Assembly (NCBI GenBank): GCA_012516075.1
Contig: JAAYXE010000173.1
Coordinates: forward strand, 1-64,000
Reading direction: 5' to 3'
DNA length: 64,000 nt
Source: Chloroflexota bacterium
Lineage (GTDB): Bacteria > Chloroflexota > Anaerolineae > Anaerolineales > UBA4823
The translations under genes and the position numbers were made by a program. A model generated the notes under the pieces. That model saw nothing but the letters and a program-made list of their open reading frames with translations, did not search any database and was not told where the DNA came from. Of the stretch, positions 36,356 to 46,676 are shown piece by piece (position 1 is the first letter of the stretch; the number at the start of each line of letters is the position of its first letter).

Positions 36356-37891
36356 ATGAGAAAAAGGGTTATAGCGGTAATTGTCATTGTCGTCGTGGCT
36401 GCGCTCGGTTTCCTGATCTGGCAGGGCCGCGCACAGAGCCGGGATGCAGTGAGCTCAAATTATCAAACCGTAGAAATAAAACGTGGTCCGCTGGTTGCTA
36501 CCATCGGCGCCACCGGGGTTGTGCGGGCCAACCAGACCGCTGTTCTCGCCTGGCAAACATCCGGGACGGTAGGATCAATTCATGCAGCGGTTGGAGATCT
36601 GGTATCCGCCGGGGATGTGCTGGCGTCCCTGCAGTCGACCTCACTGCCGCAGCAGGTGATCCTGGCGCAGGCGGAACTGGTGGAAGCCCAGCGCGCGCTG
36701 GAAGATCTGTTGAATTCGGATCTGCAGAGGGCGACAGCTTTGAAGGCTGTTGAAGATGCCCGCAGGGCCCTGGAGGATGCGCGTGACTCTGGATTGAGCG
36801 AGGCAGAAGCTCAAAAAGCGGTGGCCGATGCTCAGAAAGCAGTACAGGAAGCAGAACGCCGGCTGCGGAATGCCCAATCACCTGCCAGTCAGAGTTACAT
36901 CGATGAAGCCGAAGCCCAGGTTGTTCTGGCCCGGGATGCTCTGGAGAGGGCACAGGAAAGGTTCCGGCCTTATGCCGATAAACCCGAAGATAACCTGACA
37001 CGCGCCCGGCTGCAGACCGAGCTGGCTGCAGCTCAGCAGCAGTACGACGCTGCGGTGCGCTATCTGAACAGTCTGAAGGGAACGACCAATGATACCGACC
37101 TGGCCGTTCTGCAGGCCGACCTGGAGGCTGCACGCGCCCAGCTTGCTGCAGCCGAACGGGAGTATGAACGAATAAAAAGCGGGGCTGCAGACGCGGATAT
37201 CGCGCTGCTCGAAGCGCAGCTTGCCGATGCGGAGCGTGAATATGAACGCCTGAAAAATGGCACACCTGAAGAAGACATCCTGGCCGCTCAGGCGCGTGTA
37301 GATGCGGCCCAGGCGACTCTGAATCAGGCCTATTTGATCGCACCTTTCGATGCAGTAGTCACGGATGTGACCAGCATGGTAGGCGACCAGGTCACGCCGG
37401 GGACCGTGGGGATGCGGCTGGATGATCTCTCGCGCCTGCTGCTGGATGTACAGGTGTCGGAGGTGGATGTCAATTTTATTCAGGTGGGCCAGGACGTCTC
37501 CCTTTCCTTCGATGCCATCCAGGATCGTGAATATCAGGGGAGAGTCGTCGAGGTTGCTCTGGTAGGAACTTCGAATCAGGGAGTGGTCGATTTTACCGTG
37601 ACCGTCGAACTGACCGACCCGGATGAAAATGTCCGTCCGGGGATGACGGCCGCGGTGAACATCATCACACGCGAGCTGGAAGATGTGCTCCTGGTGCCCA
37701 ACCGCGCCGTTCGCATCCTGGACGGTAAAAGGGTGGTCTATGTCCTGGAGAACGGGACGCTGACGCCGGTTACCATCACCCTTGGGGCATCCTCAGAGCT
37801 GGAAAGCCAGATTCTGGAAGGAGATCTGGCAGAAGGCGACCTGGTGGTTACCAATCCGCCGGCATTTCAGGGCGGACAGTTTGGTTTCTAA
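36356..37891 (+). CDS. MacA/HlyD-like adaptor protein 2
   Basis: A 511-residue paralogue of the preceding adaptor with the same order: membrane helix (about 5-22), GTVGSIHAAVGDLVSAGDVL half-lipoyl segment, coiled coil (about 95-320), AVVTDVTSMVGDQVTPGT, barrel, and VLLVPNRAVRILDGKRVVYV. The pair aligns along its whole length, so it arose by tandem duplication; the two may form a mixed hexamer. GGAGG lies seven bases before the ATG. Confidence 0.88.
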   Translation: MRKRVIAVIVIVVVAALGFLIWQGRAQSRDAVSSNYQTVEIKRGPLVATIGATGVVRANQTAVLAWQTSGTVGSIHAAVGDLVSAGDVLASLQSTSLPQQVILAQAELVEAQRALEDLLNSDLQRATALKAVEDARRALEDARDSGLSEAEAQKAVADAQKAVQEAERRLRNAQSPASQSYIDEAEAQVVLARDALERAQERFRPYADKPEDNLTRARLQTELAAAQQQYDAAVRYLNSLKGTTNDTDLAVLQADLEAARAQLAAAEREYERIKSGAADADIALLEAQLADAEREYERLKNGTPEEDILAAQARVDAAQATLNQAYLIAPFDAVVTDVTSMVGDQVTPGTVGMRLDDLSRLLLDVQVSEVDVNFIQVGQDVSLSFDAIQDREYQGRVVEVALVGTSNQGVVDFTVTVELTDPDENVRPGMTAAVNIITRELEDVLLVPNRAVRILDGKRVVYVLENGTLTPVTITLGASSELESQILEGDLAEGDLVVTNPPAFQGGQFGF

Positions 37892-37927
37892 TCGCTGGTG
37901 TGCAGTGAGCAGTACGTGGAGCCTGTA

Positions 37928-38608
37928 ATGTCGGATCTGGTAATTGAAGCGAAAGACCTCACCAAGGTGTACAAAATGGGTGAAGTCGAGGTGCATGCCC
38001 TGCGCGGCGTCTCGATGACCGTGGAACGCGGCGAGGTGGTCTCCATTATGGGGCCCTCAGGATCTGGAAAATCTACTCTGATGAATATCATTGGATGTCT
38101 GGACCGCCCCACATCCGGGGAGTATGTGCTGGATGGGGAAAAGGTATCGAACCTGAAAGACGACCAGCTCGCTGTGATCCGCAACCGCAAGGTAGGTTTT
38201 ATTTTTCAGAGTTTTAACCTGCTTTCGCGAACCACTGCCCTGGCCAATGTTGAACTGCCCATGCGCTACGCGGGAGTTGGACGGGAGCGCAGAGAACGGG
38301 CGCGCAAGGCGCTGGAAGCGGTGGGGCTGGGTGACCGAATTCACCACCGGCCGAATGAACTCTCCGGCGGCCAGCAGCAGCGGGTCGCGATCGCTCGAGC
38401 ACTGGTGAACGATCCAGCGATTATCATGGCGGATGAGCCAACCGGAAACCTGGACAGCAAAGCCGGTGAAGAGATCATGCAGCTCCTGTTGAACCTGAAC
38501 CGGGAGCGAGGCACCACCCTGTTGATCGTGACCCACGATCCCGATGTCGCAGCTCTGACACACCGCATTATCCGCATACGAGACGGAAAAATCGAGGAGG
38601 GGGGATGA
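37928..38608 (+). CDS. MacB/LolD-type ABC transporter ATPase
   Basis: A 226-residue ATPase. Walker [11 protein letters not shown]-loop FIFQSFNLL, signature [15 protein letters not shown], Walker [13 protein letters not shown] and switch VTHDPDV are intact. It belongs to the MacB/LolD mechanotransmission group. ATG 37928 is preferred because GGAG precedes it; the in-frame ATG at 37898 lacks a site. Its stop overlaps the permease start by four bases (ATGA). Confidence 0.94.
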   Translation: MSDLVIEAKDLTKVYKMGEVEVHALRGVSMTVERGEVVSIMGPSGSGKSTLMNIIGCLDRPTSGEYVLDGEKVSNLKDDQLAVIRNRKVGFIFQSFNLLSRTTALANVELPMRYAGVGRERRERARKALEAVGLGDRIHHRPNELSGGQQQRVAIARALVNDPAIIMADEPTGNLDSKAGEEIMQLLLNLNRERGTTLLIVTHDPDVAALTHRIIRIRDGKIEEGG

Positions 38609-39831
38609 ACGTCGGGCAGTCATTTCTGGAGGCACTGGAAAGCCTCTCGGCCAACAAGCTGCGCTCTTCCCTGACCATCCTGGGCATTGTGATCGGTGTG
38701 GCAGCCGTGATCGCGATGATTTCGATCGGTCGTGGTGCGGAGAATCAGATTACCGGCTCGATTCAGGGAATTGGGACCAACCTGCTCTTTGTGTTCAGCA
38801 GACGCGGCGAAGAGGTTCGCAACCCAGAACCAATCACACTCAATGATGCCAGCGCAATCGCCGATCCCTTCCAGGCGCCCTCTGTTGCCGGCGTAGCGCC
38901 GGTCCTGCAGGGGAATGCGAGCGTTTCTTATGCCGGCGAAAGTACGATCACCGTATTATCCGGCGTAACGCCTGAATACCAGCAGGTGCGCAATATCGAG
39001 CTGGACGAAGGCGAATTTATTACCACCGAGCATCTGCTTGGTCGTGCTTCGGTGGTGCTGCTGGGAACCGATGTGGCAGAAGCATTGTTCGGCCGCACTG
39101 CGGGCCTGGTAGGAGAAACGGTGCGCGTGGAGAACCAGCCTTTCCGGGTGATCGGTGTGCTCTCCCCGCGCGGCGGATCGGGCCTCACCAGCGAGGATGA
39201 CCAGATCATCATCCCGCTGAGCACTGCGCAGACACGCCTGCTGCGCCGCTCTGACCGTGATGAAGTGGATATGCTCCTGGTGCAGGCGGTGAGCGCCAGC
39301 GCCGTACCGCAGGCGACCGAAGAAATTGCCCAGATCCTGCGCACCCGGCACCGCACCGAAATCGGTGCCGATGATTTCACCATTCTCTCTCAGCAGGATT
39401 TCCTGAACACCGCCGCGACCATCACCAACGTGCTGACAATTTTCCTGGGTGGGATCGCCGCAATCTCCCTGCTGGTAGGCGGCATCGGGATCATGAACAT
39501 TATGCTGGTTTCGGTTACCGAGCGCACCCGCGAAATCGGGCTGCGCAAAGCGCTGGGAGCACGGCGCATGGATATCCTGATCCAGTTCCTGACTGAATCG
39601 GCTGTGTTGAGCGGTATCGGCGGCGTGATTGGGATTGCTCTGGGGTGGACGATCTCTTATGTGGTCGGCCGCATAGCTGCAGCCAGCGGCACCCCCATCG
39701 AGCCGGCGATAAGCCTGGATATCATACTGCTGGCCACGCTGTTTTCTACCGCCGTGGGGCTGTTCTTCGGGCTGTATCCGGCGAACCGGGCTGCCAGTCT
39801 GGAGCCGGTTGAAGCGCTGCGATACGAATAA
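38605..39831 (+). CDS. MacB-like permease (FtsX family)
   Basis: A 408-residue permease with an N-terminal helix ([20 protein letters not shown]), a large extracytoplasmic MacB_PCD domain (about 45-265) and three C-terminal helices, with [18 protein letters not shown] in the conserved cytoplasmic loop. With the preceding ATPase and adaptors it resembles B. subtilis YknXYZ and MacAB, which export peptides or toxins. The cargo is unknown. Confidence 0.92.
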   Translation: MNVGQSFLEALESLSANKLRSSLTILGIVIGVAAVIAMISIGRGAENQITGSIQGIGTNLLFVFSRRGEEVRNPEPITLNDASAIADPFQAPSVAGVAPVLQGNASVSYAGESTITVLSGVTPEYQQVRNIELDEGEFITTEHLLGRASVVLLGTDVAEALFGRTAGLVGETVRVENQPFRVIGVLSPRGGSGLTSEDDQIIIPLSTAQTRLLRRSDRDEVDMLLVQAVSASAVPQATEEIAQILRTRHRTEIGADDFTILSQQDFLNTAATITNVLTIFLGGIAAISLLVGGIGIMNIMLVSVTERTREIGLRKALGARRMDILIQFLTESAVLSGIGGVIGIALGWTISYVVGRIAAASGTPIEPAISLDIILLATLFSTAVGLFFGLYPANRAASLEPVEALRYE

Positions 39832-39837
39832 ACTGCG

Positions 39838-42804
39838 TCACCACTCTGCCAGTTTCCAGATTTCAGGCCGAGCGCTGCCGGATTCATCCCCAATCTCGGT
39901 AAAGATGACCACGGCTTCCTTGAGCAGCGCCATTGCTTTTTCCGCCTGTCCGTCTGCATGATACAGGTCGGCCAGATTGTTGCGCAGGGCAGCTTCCAGG
40001 TGGCGGTCTCCGATCCGCACGCACAGGTCCAGAGCGGACTGCGTCAATTCGATTGCTCGAGGCAGGTCTCCCTGTCCGGCGCGCACCAGGGCCAGGTTGT
40101 TGCGGGCTGCAATGCGCGCGCTGGGATCGGTCATTTTCTCTGCCAGGGCAAGGCTCTCCTGCAGGTGGCGAGCTGCCGCTTCCAGATCGGCGCGGCTGCG
40201 AGCCAGGACGCCGAGAATGTTATGGGCCTGGGCCAGTGAGCGTGCATCTCCGGCCGTTTCCGCCAGTTTCAGCGCCTGTGTGGCCAGATCCTGAGCGCGG
40301 TCAGCCTGACCCTGGCGGTGGGCAGTGCGGCTCCAATCGGCGAAAATTCTAGCGCACTCCGCCTGGCTGCCGGAGCTGCCGAGCATATCCAGCGCAGACT
40401 GAAAATGGTTTTCGGCCTGGGCCCACTCTCCCATGCGGTAGTAGACATCTCCAATTTTGTGTTCAATTTCGCCCAGCCGCTCGCCTGGCTCCGATACCAG
40501 CGCGGCAGCTGCCTCAAAGCGCTCCAGGGCTGCTGCATACGCGCCTCGAAGGGTGTGCAGCTCACCAAGGGCTTCGTTGAGTTCGGTCCGGTCCGGATGG
40601 CCAAGAGCGAGAGCCGCTTCAAAATGTCCGATCGCTTCGGCGTTCGCGTACAGGCTGCGGGCGTGCTCACCTGCCATCCGGTAGTATGCGGCGGCCTCGG
40701 ATGCCTGACCGGCCGATTTATAGTGCTGGGCAATGCGCCCGGCCAGAGATGGTAAGTCCTGACGGGTGCGGCCCCAGGCTGCCAGGGCTTCGGCCACGCG
40801 GCGGTGCAGCAGCCGCCGGCGCGCCAGGCTGGTGTCGCTGTATACCAGGGAGCGCATTTTGTCATGGCTGAAGTCGTAAACCGGGCCGCGGCGTGCATCG
40901 GGGCTGGACTGCAGTTCGCGCAGCAGCCCGCGTCCGACCAGCTCCTCCACGGCCAGAACGGTTTCATCCTCGCTTCGGCCGCTGGCCTCTTTCAAGATCT
41001 CGAATGGAAACGAGCGCCCGATCACGGCCCCTGTTTGCAGAAGCTGTAAGCCTGCCTCACTGACTTCAGACAGACGTGAGTGGAGCAGATCGCGCACACT
41101 GGCGGGCATGGGCCATTCTTCGGCGTTGATCCCGCCCCTCACGCCTTCGATGTTTTGCCCCAGGGATGTCAGATACTCCACCACAAAAAATGCCGATCCT
41201 TCGGTCTCCTCGTACAGCCGCTGGCCCAGCTCATGGGCTTCTGCGGCCAGTTCAGGCTGCATGGAGCGTATCAGGGTTTTCACCGCTTCGAGGCTCAGGC
41301 GTGAGAGCGTGAGCAGTGCCCCGTTCCCTGTCCGGCGCGCCTCAGCCATCAGCCGGCGCAGGCGGTGATCGGAAGGCAGATCTTCCCCGCGCCAGGTGCC
41401 CAGGATTAAAAGGTGCTGGTCGTGCAGCCTTCTCACCATAAACGTGAGCAGATCCAGCGATGATTCATCGGCCCACTGCAGGTCGTCAAAAAAGAGGACA
41501 CCCGGAGGGCTGGAGTTCCCGTTGGCTGCCGGTTGGGCGCAGACAGCAGCCAATACCTGGCTGATGCCGGTAAAAAAGCGAGCCTGTGCCCCCGGGGTTT
41601 CGAGCGGCGGCGGCTGGGGTAGATGAGGCCGCAGACTTTCGATTTCGGGAGCCAATCGAGCTGCTTCGCTCAGCCATTCATCTTCGACGCGATCCAGCCA
41701 GTCGGGCTGACTTTTGGATGCCAGCGCTTCCCTCAGGATTTCAACATACGCCCCGTAGGCCAGATTGCCCTCCCCCTGGTAAAAACGCGCTGTTAGCGTG
41801 ACCGATCCGCCGCTGCGAGCCTGCGCCAGAAATTCTTCCGCCAGCCGCGTCTTCCCGATACCGGCTTCTCCTTCCAGCACAACCCAGTTTCCTTCACCCC
41901 GGGCAGAGGAATCGTAGGCCTGCTCCAGTACAGTCCATTCGTCGGTTCGGCCCACGAGCGGATACGGCCGGGTAGAAGCAGCCTGGCTCACCGGTCTGCG
42001 AACCGGGATTTCCACATTGAACTGACGCGGCTGACGCGGCTGCAGCCGGTTTTCCTTGATTTCCTCGTACAGCGCGCGGGTCTCGTCCAGCGGTTCTACC
42101 CCCAGTTCCTGGTCCAAAATGCGCACGCATTCCTGGTACTGGCGCAGCGCTGCGTTACGCTGGCCGTTCCAGGCGTAAAGCAGCATCAGCCAGCGGTGAG
42201 CGTCTTCTCGCAGGCTGTCCAGCGCCAGCCAGCGGCGGGCGCAGGGGATGGCTTTTTCATACTCCCCCAGGTCGCTGTATCCCCGGACAAGCTTTTCTAA
42301 GGTGTCGGCAAAATCCTGGCGCAGAGTCTCGCTTTGAAAGAACTGCCAGTCATCAAAGGTGGAACTGTCGCGCAGGCTGAAGCCAGCCATGAAATCATCG
42401 CGATACAGGCGCACAGCCTCCTCGAGCGCCGGCACGCATTCTGTGCATACCTGGCTGACTGGATGGCCGTGGGTTCCGCACCTGGCACGTGCCTCATAGA
42501 AACGGTGGATATCGAACTCCCAGTTTGCCTGCGGAGAAATACCCAGCTTATCCCCCTGGCTTTCTATGAAATTCTTTCCCAGAGCGCTGTTGAGCGTGGA
42601 AAGGGTGCGCCGCAGAGCCGCTCGGGCGTTCGTCTGGGGCGAGTCGGGCCAGAGCAAGGCAGCCAGCGCATCGCGGGTATGGTACGTTCCGGCAACCGCC
42701 AGATAGGCCAGCAGCGCGGTCGCCTTGCGGGTGTCGAACTCGATGTTTTTGCCGTCTCGCTCGATGTAGGGTGTACCAAGCAGGTAAAGTGAGATGGACT
42801 GCAA
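39838..42804 (-). CDS. BTAD/AAA/TPR transcriptional regulator
   Basis: A 988-residue SARP-like activator. Residues 1-95 form an OmpR-type winged helix, about 95-245 the bacterial transcriptional activation domain (BTAD), about 275-560 an AAA-type ATPase with Walker A GEAGIGKT and Walker B VLFFDDLQWAD, and the C-terminal third is a series of TPR repeats (for example YYRMAGEHARSLYANAEAIG). A Cys/His insert (CGTHGHPVSQVCTEC) within BTAD could bind zinc. It points at the exporter operon from the other strand, six bases from its end, but the link is only positional. Confidence 0.9.
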   Translation of the reverse strand: MQSISLYLLGTPYIERDGKNIEFDTRKATALLAYLAVAGTYHTRDALAALLWPDSPQTNARAALRRTLSTLNSALGKNFIESQGDKLGISPQANWEFDIHRFYEARARCGTHGHPVSQVCTECVPALEEAVRLYRDDFMAGFSLRDSSTFDDWQFFQSETLRQDFADTLEKLVRGYSDLGEYEKAIPCARRWLALDSLREDAHRWLMLLYAWNGQRNAALRQYQECVRILDQELGVEPLDETRALYEEIKENRLQPRQPRQFNVEIPVRRPVSQAASTRPYPLVGRTDEWTVLEQAYDSSARGEGNWVVLEGEAGIGKTRLAEEFLAQARSGGSVTLTARFYQGEGNLAYGAYVEILREALASKSQPDWLDRVEDEWLSEAARLAPEIESLRPHLPQPPPLETPGAQARFFTGISQVLAAVCAQPAANGNSSPPGVLFFDDLQWADESSLDLLTFMVRRLHDQHLLILGTWRGEDLPSDHRLRRLMAEARRTGNGALLTLSRLSLEAVKTLIRSMQPELAAEAHELGQRLYEETEGSAFFVVEYLTSLGQNIEGVRGGINAEEWPMPASVRDLLHSRLSEVSEAGLQLLQTGAVIGRSFPFEILKEASGRSEDETVLAVEELVGRGLLRELQSSPDARRGPVYDFSHDKMRSLVYSDTSLARRRLLHRRVAEALAAWGRTRQDLPSLAGRIAQHYKSAGQASEAAAYYRMAGEHARSLYANAEAIGHFEAALALGHPDRTELNEALGELHTLRGAYAAALERFEAAAALVSEPGERLGEIEHKIGDVYYRMGEWAQAENHFQSALDMLGSSGSQAECARIFADWSRTAHRQGQADRAQDLATQALKLAETAGDARSLAQAHNILGVLARSRADLEAAARHLQESLALAEKMTDPSARIAARNNLALVRAGQGDLPRAIELTQSALDLCVRIGDRHLEAALRNNLADLYHADGQAEKAMALLKEAVVIFTEIGDESGSARPEIWKLAEW

Positions 42805-42986
42805 TTAATTTTCCCTCCTGATATGCGTTCATTTTACCCCCGAACCGGTATTTCGTAACGGTTTCCGTAACGCTGGCGGTATGCCTGTTCTTTAGAATGA
42901 AGAAAAGCCTGCCGGGGAATGGACCTGGGCGGGTGAAAAACTGCTTCAATAAGCTGCTGGACATATTCAGGTGGAGGATTCAGCGC

Positions 42987-43478
42987 ATGACGGACAATAT
43001 CAACGGGTTTGATAACCACCGCTCGCAGGCCGGTGACGCCGCTGTCGACGGTCTTTTTTACGGCTTTCAGGCTGGCCTGGCAATGGCGCTCTATCTGCTG
43101 CTGGCCGCGCTGCTGAGCGGAGACCAGCCCGGCCGGACGATGGAATGGTTCGTTTTTTCCAATGCCGGCGATATGCTCCACGCAGCACTGCTGCATCTAG
43201 GGGTTTCGGGGATTTTCGGGACGCTGTACGGAGTTGGCCTGTGGGCGGCGGTGTACCGCCGGAACGTGGTCCTGACCTGGCCGATTGTGGTACTCAGCAG
43301 CCTTTTATACAGCACTTTTCTTCTTTTATTCGCATGGTTTTTGATCCTTCCGCTGGAGAACAGTCCATTTCCCCGCGTTCCTTTCCTGCACCTGTCGGCT
43401 GCGTATCTGTTGTTCGGCGCTGTCCTGGGGCTGTTCGCATACCGGGGTGGTTTGCGCACCCGGCGCAGTAGGGACTGA
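42987..43478 (+). CDS. Four-helix membrane protein of unknown function
   Basis: A 163-residue protein with hydrophobic helices at about residues 22-40, 62-80, 90-115 and 128-148. ATG 42987 is taken because GGTGGAGG lies ten bases upstream; an ATG at 42897 in frame would add 30 polar residues. It is not a family I recognise. It precedes the larger membrane protein and may be co-transcribed with it. Confidence 0.6.
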   Translation: MTDNINGFDNHRSQAGDAAVDGLFYGFQAGLAMALYLLLAALLSGDQPGRTMEWFVFSNAGDMLHAALLHLGVSGIFGTLYGVGLWAAVYRRNVVLTWPIVVLSSLLYSTFLLLFAWFLILPLENSPFPRVPFLHLSAAYLLFGAVLGLFAYRGGLRTRRSRD

Positions 43479-43672
43479 AAACAGCTGCCTTCCCATTCAG
43501 GATGGAAAATCATATAAATCGGATATAATTTGCTCAAGTATTCGACCTGATTATCGTGGGGGCTTGATAAGTTATTTCCCAGTCTATAGGACAGGTAGAT
43601 ACAGGTTTGTCTGCGCTTCTGTCATCGCTTTGAGGCAGGAACGGGGGCGCAGGGTCAACCTTTAAATGCGAT

Positions 43673-45040
43673 ATGGAAAGCTCTCTGAAATCTCCTGTAA
43701 AAGGGCGGCAGCGTTCGCTTAGTTCCGGCGCGGCCGGCGCTGTCTGGGTTGTCAATGCGCTCTTCTGGTTCGCAGCACTGGGGCTCAGTATGCCCGTTTA
43801 TTTTCGCCAGGCAGTGCAGTTGAACACCAGTGCGCATGGCTCGAGGGTGGACCCAGCCGCGCTGCGCGCCGGCCTGGAAGGCCTGGGTCTTTCCACCCGG
43901 TTCTATGCCGTCTACAGCACCGGGCTGGTTCTTCTTTTTGCACTGACATACATCACCGTTGGAGCGCTCATTTTCTGGAAAAAATCCGCCGATCCCATGG
44001 CCTTCCGGGTGTCGATCTGGATGGTGATCTTTGGGGCCAGCTTTCCTCCGGCGGTTTCCTACCTTCCCCAGGCCCTGCCCGCCGCCGGCTGGCCCGGTGA
44101 AGCCGGCACGCTGGCCCTGACCGTGGTGCGCAGTCTTTCATTTACCTTCTTCTTCCTGCTGCTGTATATCTTCCCGGACGGACGCTTTGTCCCGGGCTGG
44201 ACGGTGATACCGGCCGCCCTGTTTCTTTTCCTGTCACTCATCGCGGCGATCTTCCCTAATACCGTCTTTGATACAAGTTCCTGGCCTTTTCCCTACAGCC
44301 TGCTGGTGATGCTGCTTTTCTTTGCCACCATGGTGTTTGCGCAGGTTTACCGCTACCGGCATGTCTCGAATCCGGTTCAACGCCAGCAGACTAAATGGGT
44401 GATGTTTGGCATGCTGGTTGCTGTTTCCGGCTTCGTGCTGGGGGCCCTGGGTTTAGAACTCTCTCGGATACAGGGAGAGTCGAACCTGTTCACCCTTGCG
44501 CTGGACCTGCTCTACGGCGTGGACCGGCTGTTTTCATTCGTCCTGCTGCCGCTGGCACTGGGGATTTCGATCCTGCGTTACCGCCTGTATGATATCGACC
44601 TGATCGTCAACCGCACCCTGGTCTATGCTGTGCTGACGGCGATGCTGGGTCTGCTTTACTTCGGCAGCGTGGTTCTACTGCAGACCGGATTCCAGATTGC
44701 CACAGGCCAGGAGGAATCTGTTCCGGTGGTGACCGTGCTTTCCACGCTGGTGATTGCCGCCATGTTTGGCCCGCTGCGGCAGCGCGTTCAGGAGATGATC
44801 GACCGGCGCTTCTACCGCCAGCGCTATGACGCGGCACGGGAACTGTCCGCATTCAGCGCCTCGCTGCGCGATGAACTCGATCTCAATCAGTTATGCCAGC
44901 GCCTGCTCACCGCGGTCGAAGATACCATGCAGCCTGAGCAGGTTTCCCTTTGGCTGATCCGGAAAGCAAATGCGGCAGGTGGGGAAAACGCTTCATCTCG
45001 TAACGCCAGCGGTAACGATCACAGGACTCCCGGTGGGTAA
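43673..45040 (+). CDS. Seven-helix membrane sensor protein ending in a partial GAF domain
   Basis: A 455-residue protein with about eight hydrophobic helices (residues 20-365), a short cytoplasmic amphipathic segment (RFYRQRYDAARELSAFSASL) and the first part of a GAF-like domain (LRDELDLNQLCQRLLTAVEDTMQPEQ) where it stops. Such proteins in related bacteria usually continue into a kinase or SpoIIE domain; here those activities are on a separate gene 1.6 kb downstream. It has no clear ribosome site. Probable role: membrane signal input to the partner-switch group. Confidence 0.65.
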   Translation: MESSLKSPVKGRQRSLSSGAAGAVWVVNALFWFAALGLSMPVYFRQAVQLNTSAHGSRVDPAALRAGLEGLGLSTRFYAVYSTGLVLLFALTYITVGALIFWKKSADPMAFRVSIWMVIFGASFPPAVSYLPQALPAAGWPGEAGTLALTVVRSLSFTFFFLLLYIFPDGRFVPGWTVIPAALFLFLSLIAAIFPNTVFDTSSWPFPYSLLVMLLFFATMVFAQVYRYRHVSNPVQRQQTKWVMFGMLVAVSGFVLGALGLELSRIQGESNLFTLALDLLYGVDRLFSFVLLPLALGISILRYRLYDIDLIVNRTLVYAVLTAMLGLLYFGSVVLLQTGFQIATGQEESVPVVTVLSTLVIAAMFGPLRQRVQEMIDRRFYRQRYDAARELSAFSASLRDELDLNQLCQRLLTAVEDTMQPEQVSLWLIRKANAAGGENASSRNASGNDHRTPGG

Positions 45041-45157
45041 AAATAGTAAAGAAAGACCCTGTGTGCGGCTGCCGCAGGGAGATCGTAACTGGTATGGACA
45101 ATGGCCCCGGAGGAGGGCGTAACTCGCTCCGGCGGGGTCGAGATTGGGAGGGAAAAG

Positions 45158-46606
45158 ATGTACGATGTGATTGTGATCGGCGGCGGGCCGGCGGGTGTCA
45201 CGGCTGCTCTGCGTTCCAGTGAACTGGGGGCGCGCGTTGCACTGATTGAGCGGTCCAACCTGGGCGGAACCTGTACGAATGACGGCTGCGTCCCCACGCG
45301 TGTGCTGGCGAAAGCCGCGCGGCTGATGCGCGATGCCGAGCAGCTGGATGATTAGGGAATTCACGCCTCTTCTACTTCCCTCGATTTTGCCAGCCTTATG
45401 TCTCGAGTACAGCAGGTGGTTTACCAGATCCACGAAAAAAAGCAAATGATCAACCACCTGAAGGAACTGGGAGTGGATGTCTTCACTCGCAGCGGCGAAG
45501 CGCATTTTGTCGATGCACAGACCATCGAACTGGAAAATGGACAGCAGCTTCAGGCACAGAAGTTTATTCTGTGTGCCGGCGGGCACGCCCGCCGTTTAAA
45601 TTTCCCCGGGGCTGAATATGCCCTGACTCACAGCGACGTCTGGTCATTGAAAGAACTGCCCCGTTCCGTCGTTATCCTGGGGGGTGCCGCCACCGGCTGC
45701 CAGCTCGCCTCGATCTTCGCTGCCTTTGGGGCACAGGTCACCGTCCTGGAAGTTGGTCCCCATCTGCTGGGTCGCGAAGATGAAATCATATCGAAAGCCA
45801 TCGGAGATGCATTCAACCGCCGGGGGATCCAGGTGATTACCGGCATCGGGGGTGTGGAACGGATTGATAAGGTGGACGATGGTCTGCAGTTCTGGTACCA
45901 GTACCAGGGAGAGCTGCGATCGATCCACACGCAGGCGGTGATGGTCTCTGTAGGCTGGGTTGGAAATATCGAATCGCTGAACCTGCCGGCTGCCGGCGTT
46001 GAGACCCAGCGCGGCTACGTTATCGTCAACGATGCTTTCCAGACCACGGCTCCTAACATTTTCGCTGCCGGCGATATTACCGGCCGCATGATGCTGGTTC
46101 AGAGCGGCACGTACGAAGGGCGCATGGCCGCAGAGAATGCGGTGCTGGGCGGCCAGCAGCCTTACCGGCATCTGATCGTGCCTCACGGCGGTTTCACCGA
46201 TCCGGAATATGGCAGCGTTGGCCTGACGGAGAAGGAGGCACGCACCCTTGAGCCAGAATGCGCCGTGGCCGTGGTCTCTTATGCTGAAATGGATCGTGCC
46301 GTGATCGACGGGCGCACAGAGGGCTACTGCAAGCTGATTGTGTCTCAGGAAAATCACCGCATTCTGGGCGCACATGTGGCGGGCGAACATGCTCTGGAGA
46401 TCATTCACCTGGTGGCTGCCGGCATGGCTGCCGATATGTGGGTAGAGCAGCTTGCCGAACTGGAAATTGCTTATCCGACATTCACTGCGGTTGTAGGTCT
46501 GGCGGCTCGCCGGATCATCCGCGATATGGGTGTGATCCCCCTCGCACCGCAGTGGCGCTCGCTTGGTCGTACCTATGCCGCAGAATGGGAGCGGTCAGAT
46601 CATTAG
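45158..46606 (+). pseudogene. NAD(P)/FAD disulfide-type oxidoreductase interrupted by in-frame TAG
   Basis: A pyridine nucleotide-disulfide oxidoreductase family gene (mercuric reductase/lipoamide dehydrogenase-like). The frame starts MYDVIVIGGGPAGVTAALRS (FAD motif) with the redox disulfide region GGTCTNDGCVPT, then hits TAG at 45353-45355. It continues in the same frame with GIHASSTSLDFASLMSRVQQ and stays intact to 46606: VVILGGAATGCQLASIF (NAD motif), FAAGDITGRMML, and the C-terminal dimer interface. The stop probably replaced a Tyr codon, as family members have Asp-Tyr-Gly here. Either a natural nonsense mutation or a sequence error; ATG 45398 would give a protein without the FAD-binding start. 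Confidence 0.85.
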
Positions 46607-46676
46607 GATGGGCACAAACGTGATGACCCGGGTTGACATGCTGGAACGCCGGAAAAACGGCGTGGAGATGGCCTGA

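Noticed and set aside
36498-37343. A 281-codon minus-strand frame inside the second adaptor gene
   Set aside because: Low-complexity Pro/Ser/Arg composition mirrors the Ala/Glu-rich coiled coil on the other strand; no ribosome site.
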